NCBI GenBank assembly: GCA_050260275.1
Contig: JBLNBX010000186.1
Location: forward strand, 1-12,556
DNA from: DATMXS01 sp050260275
Lineage (GTDB): Bacteria; Acidobacteriota; Terriglobia; Bryobacterales; Bryobacteraceae
Length of the DNA: 12,556 bases
Direction: 5' to 3'
In this document: positions 6,054 to 11,310 of the stretch, piece after piece
Layout: each line of letters opens with the position of its first letter
How positions within the stretch are numbered: the stretch's first letter is position 1
The notes under the pieces: generated by a model
Told to the model about the DNA's origin: nothing
Databases searched by the model: none
What the model saw: the letters and a program-made list of their open reading frames with translations, nothing else
Made by a program: the position numbers and the translations under genes

Positions 6054-6654
6054 TTTCGAGGAGTTCCGGGCTGCGCTCGCTGGGTGCTACGCCGCGGTTG
6101 GGTCAGTGAGCGATGCTGAGGCCGAGGCGCTTTTCGAGCACTACCGGCTGCTGCTTCGTTGGAATCGCGTTCTTAACCTGACGCGGATAGAGGCGGTCGC
6201 CGATGCTGTCGAGCGGCACTACTGCGAGTCGCTCTTCCTTGCAGACCGCCTGCCGCCGGATGCGGCCTCGGTGCTGGACGTCGGTTCAGGCGCTGGCTTT
6301 CCAGGTATTCCGATGGCAATTCGCCGCCCCAGACTCAGAGTCACCCTTGCCGAATCGCACCTGCGGAAGTCCGTCTTCTTGAGGGAGGCTACCCGAAAGC
6401 TCGCGAATGTCAGAGTGGCTGCGGGCCGTGCGGAGCAGATTCCAGGGGATTTCGAGTGGGTAGTCTCGCGCGCGGTTAGGTGGGAAGACGTTGTTGCGAT
6501 CCCGTCGCGTAGCGTCGCGCTGTTGCTTGGGGCCGATGACGCGGTGCATGCCGCTGCTGATACCCGTTTCCGCTGGCAGCCTGCTACACCATTGCCTTGG
6601 GGCAAGCGCAAGGTCCTTCTTGTCGGATACCGTGTCCAAACAAGTTCCACGTGA
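6046..6654 (+). CDS. rsmG: 16S rRNA (guanine527-N7)-methyltransferase RsmG (GidB)
   Basis: 202 residues starting at the ATG that overlaps the mnmG stop by 8 bp. An upstream in-frame start would extend into mnmG and is less likely. The N-terminal helices carry L-L-L-R-W-N-R-V-L-N-L-T-R-I and H-Y-C-E-S-L. The SAM-binding motif V-L-D-V-G-S-G-A-G-F-P-G-I-P (about 76-89) is diagnostic of RsmG, and S-R-A-V follows. The protein uses SAM to methylate N7 of G527 in 16S rRNA. The C-terminal part is short, and I do not see the L-K-G segment of the E. coli enzyme. Whether that is normal for this lineage I cannot tell. Its last three codons and stop (S-S-T-stop) lie inside the first parS-like site. Confidence 0.93.
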   Translation: MPDFEEFRAALAGCYAAVGSVSDAEAEALFEHYRLLLRWNRVLNLTRIEAVADAVERHYCESLFLADRLPPDAASVLDVGSGAGFPGIPMAIRRPRLRVTLAESHLRKSVFLREATRKLANVRVAAGRAEQIPGDFEWVVSRAVRWEDVVAIPSRSVALLLGADDAVHAAADTRFRWQPATPLPWGKRKVLLVGYRVQTSST

Positions 6655-6658
6655 AACG
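6643..6658. promoter_or_regulatory. parS-like ParB site 1 (overlaps rsmG stop)
   Basis: AGTTCCACGTGAAACG matches the well-known chromosomal parS consensus TGTTTCACGTGAAACA at 13 of 16 positions, including the whole core CACGTGAAAC. It lies immediately upstream of parA, where ParB sites are commonly found. The rsmG stop TGA is at 6652-6654, so coding sequence and ParB site are superimposed. Confidence 0.8.
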
Positions 6659-6673
6659 GTTCACGCGTGAAGT
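6658..6673. promoter_or_regulatory. Degenerate central parS-like palindrome
   Basis: The 12-bp palindrome TTCACGCGTGAA (6660-6671) lies between the two good parS sites. Its arms resemble ParB half-sites (GGTTCAC and GTGAAGT) but are separated by an extra GC at the centre, which would alter dimer geometry. It completes a run of six half-site-like heptamers between 6644 and 6685. Binding is uncertain. Confidence 0.45.
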
Positions 6674-6686
6674 GTCACGTGAAACC
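6671..6686. promoter_or_regulatory. parS-like ParB site 2
   Basis: AGTGTCACGTGAAACC matches TGTTTCACGTGAAACA at 13 of 16 positions and includes the full core TCACGTGAAAC. Its centre is 28 bp from that of site 1. It touches the probable parA -35 box, so bound ParB could repress parAB. Confidence 0.8.
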
Positions 6687-6714
6687 TGGACTCCGACGAA
6701 ACTCGTGGTAGCAT
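6687..6714 (+). promoter_or_regulatory. Candidate parA promoter
   Basis: TGGACT (6687-6692), 16 bp, TAGCAT (6709-6714). Both hexamers are four-of-six matches to sigma-70 consensus. Its start would be near 6721, downstream of the first ATG of the parA frame (6713), which supports translation from the TTG at 6740. parS site 2 directly abuts it, suggesting autoregulation. Confidence 0.4.
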
Positions 6715-6739
6715 GTTCTGTTCGTCTCGGAGTCGCCGC

Positions 6740-7534
6740 TTGGGAAAAATCATCGCAATCGCCAACCAGAAAGGCGGCGTTGGCAAGACAACGACTGCCA
6801 TAAATCTCGGCGCATCTCTGGCCGCTAATGATCTTCATGTACTCATCGTAGATGCCGATCCCCAGGGCAACACCACTACCGGCCTCGGAGTCTCCAAAGA
6901 GCCCGGGCGGCTCACCACCTACGACGTCCTCCTCTCGGACGCGGACATCTCGGACGCCTTCGCGCCCACCGAACTGGAGGGCCTACAGGTCCTCCCCGCC
7001 GACAAGAACCTCGTAGGAGCCAATATCGAACTCGTCGACGTGGACCGCCGCGAGCATCGTCTGGCCGAGCGGCTTGCCCCAGTTCGCGACAAATTCGATT
7101 ACATTCTCATCGATTGTCCTCCTGCGCTCGATCTCCTCACCCTGAACGCGCTTGTCGCCGCCGATTCCGTCCTCGTCCCCATCCAGTGTGAGTTCTTCGC
7201 CCTCGAAGGTGTTTCCGAACTGATGGACACCATCGATCGCGTCCGCGACGACCTCGGCCATCCGCTCAAGCTTCAGGGAATTCTCCTGACGATGTACGAC
7301 GATCGCACCAACCTCTCCAGGCAGGTGGCGGCCGATCTGCGCGACTTCTTCGCGGGCGAAGTATTCACAACCGTTATTCCCCGCAGCGTAAGGCTTGCGG
7401 AGGCGCCCAGCTACGGGAAGCCTATCCTCCTCTACGATGTCCGTTCCCGAGGAGCAGAGAGCTACATCAAGCTGGCGAAGGAAATACTGGCGCATGACGA
7501 AAACTCAAGATCATCCGCGCAAGGCGCTCGGTAA
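6740..7534 (+). CDS. parA: Chromosome-partitioning ATPase ParA (Soj)
   Basis: 264 residues from the TTG at 6740. This start is chosen because GGAG lies exactly 7 bases upstream, the protein then begins G-K-I-I-A-I-A-N-Q like its family, and the alternative ATG at 6713 overlaps a -10-like box and has no Shine-Dalgarno. The deviant Walker A K-G-G-V-G-K-T-T (residues 11-18), Walker A' I-V-D-A-D-P-Q-G-N and Walker B Y-I-L-I-D-C-P-P-A-L are intact. ParA dimerises with ATP on nonspecific DNA, and ParB-parS complexes move along its gradient to segregate replication origins. The short form lacking an N-terminal HTH is the chromosomal type, so repression would depend on ParB rather than ParA. It overlaps parB by 41 bp. 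Confidence 0.96.
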   Translation: MGKIIAIANQKGGVGKTTTAINLGASLAANDLHVLIVDADPQGNTTTGLGVSKEPGRLTTYDVLLSDADISDAFAPTELEGLQVLPADKNLVGANIELVDVDRREHRLAERLAPVRDKFDYILIDCPPALDLLTLNALVAADSVLVPIQCEFFALEGVSELMDTIDRVRDDLGHPLKLQGILLTMYDDRTNLSRQVAADLRDFFAGEVFTTVIPRSVRLAEAPSYGKPILLYDVRSRGAESYIKLAKEILAHDENSRSSAQGAR

Positions 7535-8405
7535 GGGGCTCGGCGCCCTCATATCCAGCCGCACCACGCCCCGGGGCGAAGCAGCCCCTGCGTCTGGGAA
7601 CGACGGCGTCACGACGGTTCCGATCGCTCTGATCGACCCCAACCCGCTGCAGCCGCGCTCAGTCTTTGATGCTCATCGCCTCCAGGAACTGGCTGATTCC
7701 ATAGCCGCAAACGGCATAATTCAGCCACTGGTCATCCGCCCACACGAAGGCAGGTATCAACTGGTGGCCGGCGAGCGCCGCTGGCGCGCTGCCAAGCTGG
7801 CGGGGCTCTCAGAGGTACCCGCAGTCATCCGGCCCATATCTGACGACCGGTTGCTCGAGGTCACGCTGGTCGAGAACATCCAGCGTGAAGACCTCAATCC
7901 CATCGAGGTCGCGCGCGCATTCGATCGCCTGATTCGCGAACTGCATCTCAGCCACGAGGAGTTGGCTGGCCGCACAGGCAAGGACCGCACGACCATCACG
8001 AACACGCTCCGCCTCCTCAAGCTGCCGTCCGACCTTCAGCAGCTCGTGGCCGAGCACCGCATCTCCGCCGGGCACGCGCGCGCCATACTCGCGCTGCCCT
8101 CAGCCGACTTACAGCGGCAGGTTGCCGAAAAGGCCTGCTCCCAAGGGCTGTCCGTCCGACAGGTCGAACGGATGGTCCAGAAGATGACTGCCGGACGCGA
8201 AGCAAAACCGGCCGAAGATCCCACTGCCGACCCGAACGTTCGCGCCGCCATCGAGAACCTCGAACGCGTGCTCGGAACCCGCGTGCGGATCATCGGCCGC
8301 CCCGATGCTCGCGGCAAACTGGAGATCGAGTTCTACTCGGCTGAGGATCTTGATCGCATCTACTCGCTGATCGTGAATGACCGTTCAAACGCGCAGGCGG
8401 TGTGA
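7494..8405 (+). CDS. parB: ParB/Spo0J chromosome-partitioning CTPase
   Basis: 303 residues. The ATG at 7494 overlaps parA by 41 bp, with AAGGA 11 bases upstream. The N-terminal K-A-L-G-K-G-L-G-A-L-I is the conserved box that contacts ParA. The CTP-binding ParB/Srx fold follows, with N-P-x-Q-P-R, G-I-I-Q-P-L-V-I-R, G-E-R-R-W-R-A-A and E-N-I-Q-R-E-D-L. The HTH (E-E-L-A-G-R-T-G-K-D-R-T-T-I-T-N-T-L-R-L-L) recognises parS. G-H-A-R-A-I-L follows, and the C-terminal dimerisation domain is complete. ParB loads at parS, clamps with CTP, spreads, and recruits ParA and SMC. Its sites lie about 0.8 kb upstream in front of parA. Translation is probably coupled to parA. Confidence 0.97.
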   Translation: MTKTQDHPRKALGKGLGALISSRTTPRGEAAPASGNDGVTTVPIALIDPNPLQPRSVFDAHRLQELADSIAANGIIQPLVIRPHEGRYQLVAGERRWRAAKLAGLSEVPAVIRPISDDRLLEVTLVENIQREDLNPIEVARAFDRLIRELHLSHEELAGRTGKDRTTITNTLRLLKLPSDLQQLVAEHRISAGHARAILALPSADLQRQVAEKACSQGLSVRQVERMVQKMTAGREAKPAEDPTADPNVRAAIENLERVLGTRVRIIGRPDARGKLEIEFYSAEDLDRIYSLIVNDRSNAQAV

Positions 8406-8413
8406 CTGACAGG

Positions 8414-8489
8414 TGGTGCCGGCGGCTGGATTTGAACCAGCGACCTTGGGATTATGAGACCCACGCTCTAACCGCTGAGCTACACCGGC
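8414..8489 (-). tRNA. tRNA-Met (anticodon CAT)
   Basis: Complete minus-strand cloverleaf: acceptor GCCGGTG/CGCCGGC (one T-G pair), D stem GCTC/GAGC, anticodon arm TGGGT-CTCATAA-TCCCA with anticodon CAT and a U-U at the loop-proximal pair, T stem GCTGG/CCAGC with loop TTCAAAT, discriminator A, encoded CCA (8416-8414). It lacks the three G-C pairs (GGG/CCC) at the base of the anticodon stem seen in initiators, so elongator tRNA-Met is most likely. A lysidine-modified tRNA-Ile2, which also carries CAT, cannot be fully excluded by eye. The 3' end lies 8 bp from the parB stop, convergent. Confidence 0.94.
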
Positions 8490-8512
8490 AGCCGGTTGGT
8501 GTGCTTATCCCT

Positions 8513-8542
8513 AGACTAGAGATCCTGCCGAGCACTTGTCAA
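8513..8542 (-). promoter_or_regulatory. Promoter of tRNA-Met
   Basis: On the minus strand, a perfect TTGACA (8542-8537), an 18-bp spacer and TAGTCT (8518-8513) predict a start about 17 bases before the mature tRNA 5' end. The consensus -35 is typical of strong stable-RNA promoters. It diverges from the promoter at 8585-8613, with 42 bp between the two -35 boxes. Confidence 0.65.
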
Positions 8543-8562
8543 CGCACCTCTGATTTTGGCGA

Positions 8563-8576
8563 TTAACATCTGTTAA
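8563..8576. promoter_or_regulatory. Operator-like dyad TTAACA-TC-TGTTAA
   Basis: Perfect 6-bp inverted repeat with a 2-bp centre, located between two divergent TTGACA promoters and ending 8 bp before the -35 box at 8585. The AT-rich sequence stands out from its surroundings. It looks like a site for a dimeric regulator; no regulator gene is adjacent to suggest which. Confidence 0.4.
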
Positions 8577-8581
8577 CTATC

Positions 8582-8613
8582 GTATTGACACACAATACTT
8601 TTGGGTGCATAGT
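8582..8613 (+). promoter_or_regulatory. Strong sigma-70 promoter overlapped by a dyad, for candidate ncRNA
   Basis: TTGACA (8585-8590, consensus), 17-bp spacer, CATAGT (8608-8613, four of six) is the best promoter match in the window and predicts a start near 8620. The perfect inverted repeat GTATTG (8582-8587) / CAATAC (8593-8598) covers the -35 box, so a bound dimer would be expected to block polymerase. No protein-coding start with a Shine-Dalgarno follows it. Confidence 0.65.
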
Positions 8614-8619
8614 AGGGTC

Positions 8620-8910
8620 GGAAGCCAGCGGTACCGGGGCTTCCAGGCCTCGAACGGCGAGGCCAGTCGCGGCCTCCCGGTTGTGGGGGTCGGAACTGCT
8701 GAACAGGAGGAAGTCCTATAGAACGTCCGCAATCCCGGGGCGGCTACCTGCTTCCTCGCTGACTGGTTGCAGCCTGAAGGCGCCTGCTGACCCAGCCGGG
8801 CCAGCGCGCCGCGGTACCTGCACCGCTCGAAAAGGCCCACGACAGCCAGTTACGCGATCGGCTCTCCGCCGTTTTCGCTTCAGCAGGAGCCGGCGGCCGC
8901 CCACTCTTAG
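8620..8910 (+). ncRNA. Candidate structured non-coding RNA, unidentified
   Basis: Starts where the strong promoter predicts. Helices seen directly are GGAAGCC (8620-8626)/GGCTTCC (8638-8644) and GGCCTCG (8646-8652)/CGAGGCC (8658-8664, loop AACGG). Next is GAGGAAG (8707-8713)/CTTCCTC (8751-8757), enclosing CCGC/GCGG. The longest is CCTGCTGA (8783-8790)/TCAGCAGG (8880-8887), extended by GGC/GCC (8779-8781/8889-8891) and enclosing GGGCC/GGCCC, GCGGT/ACCGC and CGGC/GCCG hairpins. The only + strand ORF begins inside the promoter, lacks a ribosome site and has random-looking Ser/Arg/Pro composition. I looked for signature sequences of RNase P RNA, tmRNA and SRP RNA and do not find them. The 3' end is uncertain because no T-tract terminator is visible. 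It may instead be a long leader that reads into wzt. Confidence 0.45.
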
Positions 8911-8919
8911 TCCCGCGAT

Positions 8920-8949
8920 TTGACGTAACTCTCCTGGCTTCGATAGATT
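8920..8949 (+). promoter_or_regulatory. Promoter of the wzt operon
   Basis: TTGACG (8920-8925), an 18-bp spacer, TAGATT (8944-8949): five and four of six matches. The predicted start, about 8956, is only about seven bases before the TTG start codon of wzt, which would give a nearly leaderless mRNA. This agrees with the absence of any Shine-Dalgarno there. Confidence 0.6.
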
Positions 8950-8962
8950 CGTCATTGCTACG

Positions 8963-10276
8963 TTGAATGTCGTCGAATTCAAAGGCGTCTCGAAGAGCTA
9001 CGCCATCTACGATTCTCCCGGCGACCGCCTGAAAGAACTCGCCACCTTTAACCGCCGTTCGTTCCACCGCGACTTCTGGGCTCTGCATGATGTGACCTTC
9101 GACATCGCCAAAGGCGAGACCTTCTGCGTCATCGGCGAAAACGGCGCAGGCAAAAGCACCCTGTTGCAGCTACTCGCGGGCATTATCCAGCCCACCAAGG
9201 GCAGCATAGAGGTCACCGGCCGCGTTTCCGCGCTGCTCGAACTCGGCTCGGGCTTTAACCCCGAGTTCAGCGGCCGCGACAACGTATACATGAACGGGGC
9301 GATTCTCGGTTTCTCATCCCGCGCGATGGACCTCAAGTACAAAGCCATCGAGCAGTTTGCCGAGATCGGTGACTTCATACACCGGCCCGTAAAGACTTAC
9401 TCGAGCGGCATGGTTGTTCGCCTTGCCTTCGCCGTGGCTATCCATGTCGATCCCGACATCCTCCTGGTCGACGAGGCGCTCTCGGTCGGAGACATCTACT
9501 TCCGCCAGCGCTGCATGCGCAAAGTCCACGAACTGCGGGCGCAGGGCGTCACCATCGTCTTCGTCTCTCACGCCATAGCCGATGTAAAGGCCATAGGCAA
9601 CCGGACGCTCTGGCTCGACAGTGGCCGCGTTCGGGAGCTGGGTGCGACCGACGCGGTAGTGGCGAAATATCTGGCCGCCATGACGGCCAAGGATTCGGCG
9701 TACTTGACGGCCGCAAAGCCCGAGCCGGCCCGCCGTGCGGGCAGGATTGTCGCGCCCGAGGTCGTCGAATCCATCCCCAACGTGGACCACCGCCACGGCG
9801 ACGGCCGCGCCGAGATCCTTGGCATCGCCATCCTCGACTCGGGCGGCACGCCACTGCAGCTTCTTGAGCCAGGCTCGCAGATAATCGTCCGCATCAGTGT
9901 CCGGGCAAAGGAGCCGATTGCCGTCCCGAACGTCGGCTTCATGTTGCGCAACCACCTCGGAATGGATTTTGCCGGAACCAATACCTCGCGCGAGAGTTTT
10001 CATCTGCCGCCTATGGTCCCCGGCGATATCTACACCGTGGACTTCCACATCGAGCTGCCTCAGCTCTATCCAGGATTCTTCTCGTTCTCGCCGGCCATCG
10101 CCGACGGCAGCCATCACGCGTATAAAATGTGCGATTGGATCGACAACGCCATCACCCTGCAGATGGGCCACTGCGACGATCAGGTTTACGGCTTCATGCA
10201 CCTGCCCTGCCGCATCGAATTGAACGCGCGGCTGGGTGGCCGCACCGCAGCGGCAGCGGAGAACACCGTTGGCTGA
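8963..10276 (+). CDS. wzt: Polysaccharide ABC exporter ATP-binding protein, Wzt type with C-terminal carbohydrate-binding region
   Basis: 437 residues from a TTG. The nucleotide-binding domain (residues 1-240) has the Wzt/TagH-type N-terminus (V-S-K-S-Y then F-W-A-L-H-D-V-T-F), Walker A G-E-N-G-A-G-K-S-T (58-66), signature Y-S-S-G-M (146-150), Walker B I-L-L-V-D-E-A-L (166-173) and switch His203. S-G-R-D-N-V-Y-M-N-G is typical of O-antigen/teichoic acid exporters. Residues ~260-430 resemble the Wzt C-terminal beta-sandwich that recognises the modified non-reducing end of the glycan (G-I-x-I-L-D, L-R-N-H-L-G-M-D-F-A-G-T-N-T, P-G-x-Y-x-V/Y-T-V-D-F). It energises export of an undecaprenyl-linked polysaccharide across the inner membrane. 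The partner permease Wzm is not upstream and must lie elsewhere. It overlaps the next gene by 8 bp. Confidence 0.93.
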   Translation: MNVVEFKGVSKSYAIYDSPGDRLKELATFNRRSFHRDFWALHDVTFDIAKGETFCVIGENGAGKSTLLQLLAGIIQPTKGSIEVTGRVSALLELGSGFNPEFSGRDNVYMNGAILGFSSRAMDLKYKAIEQFAEIGDFIHRPVKTYSSGMVVRLAFAVAIHVDPDILLVDEALSVGDIYFRQRCMRKVHELRAQGVTIVFVSHAIADVKAIGNRTLWLDSGRVRELGATDAVVAKYLAAMTAKDSAYLTAAKPEPARRAGRIVAPEVVESIPNVDHRHGDGRAEILGIAILDSGGTPLQLLEPGSQIIVRISVRAKEPIAVPNVGFMLRNHLGMDFAGTNTSRESFHLPPMVPGDIYTVDFHIELPQLYPGFFSFSPAIADGSHHAYKMCDWIDNAITLQMGHCDDQVYGFMHLPCRIELNARLGGRTAAAAENTVG

Positions 10277-11309
10277 GTTCACTGGCGAGCGCGTAATCCC
10301 CGGCCTTGTAGACCCGGACCTCTGGAACGAGCACGTTGCGCGCTACGTGTTCGCGTCCCGGTTTGCAGCGGGCAGGCGCGTCGTGGACGCGGGCTGCGGC
10401 ACGGGCTACGGAACTGCGCGCCTGGCCGCCACTGCGGCAAGCGCTATCGGCCTTGATGCGTCCTCCGAGGCGGTCGCATACGCGCGCGAGCATTACTCCG
10501 CGGAGAACATCTCGTTTCTGCAGGCGTCCTGCGCCGCCCTGCCCCTCGCCTCGGCTTCCGCCGACCTGATCGTATCCTTCGAGGTCATTGAGCACATCGA
10601 CTGCTGGCAGGAGTTCCTGGTCGAGACCCGCCGCGTGCTCGGCGACACGGGGCTGCTGATCATCTCGACTCCGAACCGCGACTACTACACGGAGGCCCGC
10701 GCCACGACGGGCGCGAATCCCTATCACGTTCACGAGTTCGACTTTGCCGAGTTCACCGGCGAGCTGCGCCGCCTGTTCCCGAACGTTGCGATGTTGCTCC
10801 AGAACCACGTCGCCGGTATTGCCTTCCAGCCCTGTGCCGGCCCCGACGGCATGGAGCTTGCCGTCGAAAAGGCGCAACCCGCCGCTCCTGAGGATGCTCA
10901 CTTCTTCCTCGCGCTTTGTTCCGCCGCTCCGTTGCCAGAGGCGAGGGCGCAGTTGTACCTGCCCGGCACCTCAAACATGCTCCGGGAGCGCCTGGAGAAC
11001 ATAGAGAAGCTCCGCCTCGAAAAGGAAGACCTTGTCAACAGGTTCAGGCGGCAGCACGCAGAGCTCGAGGCGAGCAACAGTTGGGCGATGCAGCTCGATG
11101 CCGAACTCAAGCGCGCGCGGGCTCGGATAGCCGACTTGCAGGAGGTGGAGGAGGAGCGCACGGCCTGGGCGCTCAGGCTGCAGGAGGAGCTTGCCGAGTG
11201 CACGCGCATGCTTACCCCGCTCCGGCACCAGCTCGCGCTCGTCCGGCAATCGCGCTGGATAAAGCTGGGCCGCAAGTTCGGCCTCGGCCCCGAACTCGAC
11301 CCGGAGTGA
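10269..11309 (+). CDS. SAM-dependent methyltransferase with C-terminal coiled coil
   Basis: 346 residues from the TTG at 10269, chosen because GGAG lies 7 bases upstream; an upstream GTG would add 11 low-complexity residues. The N-terminus F-T-G-E-R-V-I-P-G and the class I fold follow: motif I V-V-D-A-G-C-G-T-G-Y-G (38-48), acidic ribose-binding G-L-D-A-S (61-65), motif IV L-I-V-S-F-E-V-I-E-H-I (100-110) and S-T-P-N-R-D-Y-Y (133-140). Residues ~236-325 are a heptad-rich coiled coil with two copies of a 28-residue unit (W-A-x-x-L-x-x-E-L; Trp272 and Trp300). The tail S-R-W-I-K-L-G-R-K is basic and amphipathic, possibly membrane-associating. The organisation recalls WbdD-type O-antigen chain terminators, but no kinase domain is seen. 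A glycan substrate is inferred from the wzt and glycosyltransferase neighbours. Confidence 0.85.
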   Translation: MAEFTGERVIPGLVDPDLWNEHVARYVFASRFAAGRRVVDAGCGTGYGTARLAATAASAIGLDASSEAVAYAREHYSAENISFLQASCAALPLASASADLIVSFEVIEHIDCWQEFLVETRRVLGDTGLLIISTPNRDYYTEARATTGANPYHVHEFDFAEFTGELRRLFPNVAMLLQNHVAGIAFQPCAGPDGMELAVEKAQPAAPEDAHFFLALCSAAPLPEARAQLYLPGTSNMLRERLENIEKLRLEKEDLVNRFRRQHAELEASNSWAMQLDAELKRARARIADLQEVEEERTAWALRLQEELAECTRMLTPLRHQLALVRQSRWIKLGRKFGLGPELDPE

Positions 11310-11310
11310 G

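Noticed and set aside
6713..6739. ATG at 6713 as the parA start
   Set aside because: No Shine-Dalgarno, overlap with a -10-like box, and nine extra residues without family support; TTG at 6740 fits better.
8500..8620. Possible oriC next to parAB
   Set aside because: The AT-rich stretch is short and I find no TTATCCACA-type DnaA boxes in the window; TTATCCCTA at 8505 alone is not enough.
8690..8712. GGTCGGAACTGCTG resembling the SRP RNA S-domain
   Set aside because: The invariant GGTCAGG / CGGAAGG / AGCAGC arrangement is not present.
8700..8716. GGAGGAAGTCC resembling the RNase P RNA GAGGAAAGTCC box
   Set aside because: One A is missing, and the other RNase P landmarks, such as the ACAGAAA segment and the 3' conserved block, are not found downstream.
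8585..8923. 112-codon plus-strand ORF in the gap before wzt
   Set aside because: Its first codon is inside the -35 box of a consensus promoter, it has no ribosome site, and the translation is Ser/Arg/Pro-rich without a pattern.
9314..10282. 322-codon minus-strand ORF opposite wzt
   Set aside because: Antisense to conserved ABC ATPase motifs; the protein is rich in D/V/A/H as expected from the complementary frame and has no recognisable domain.
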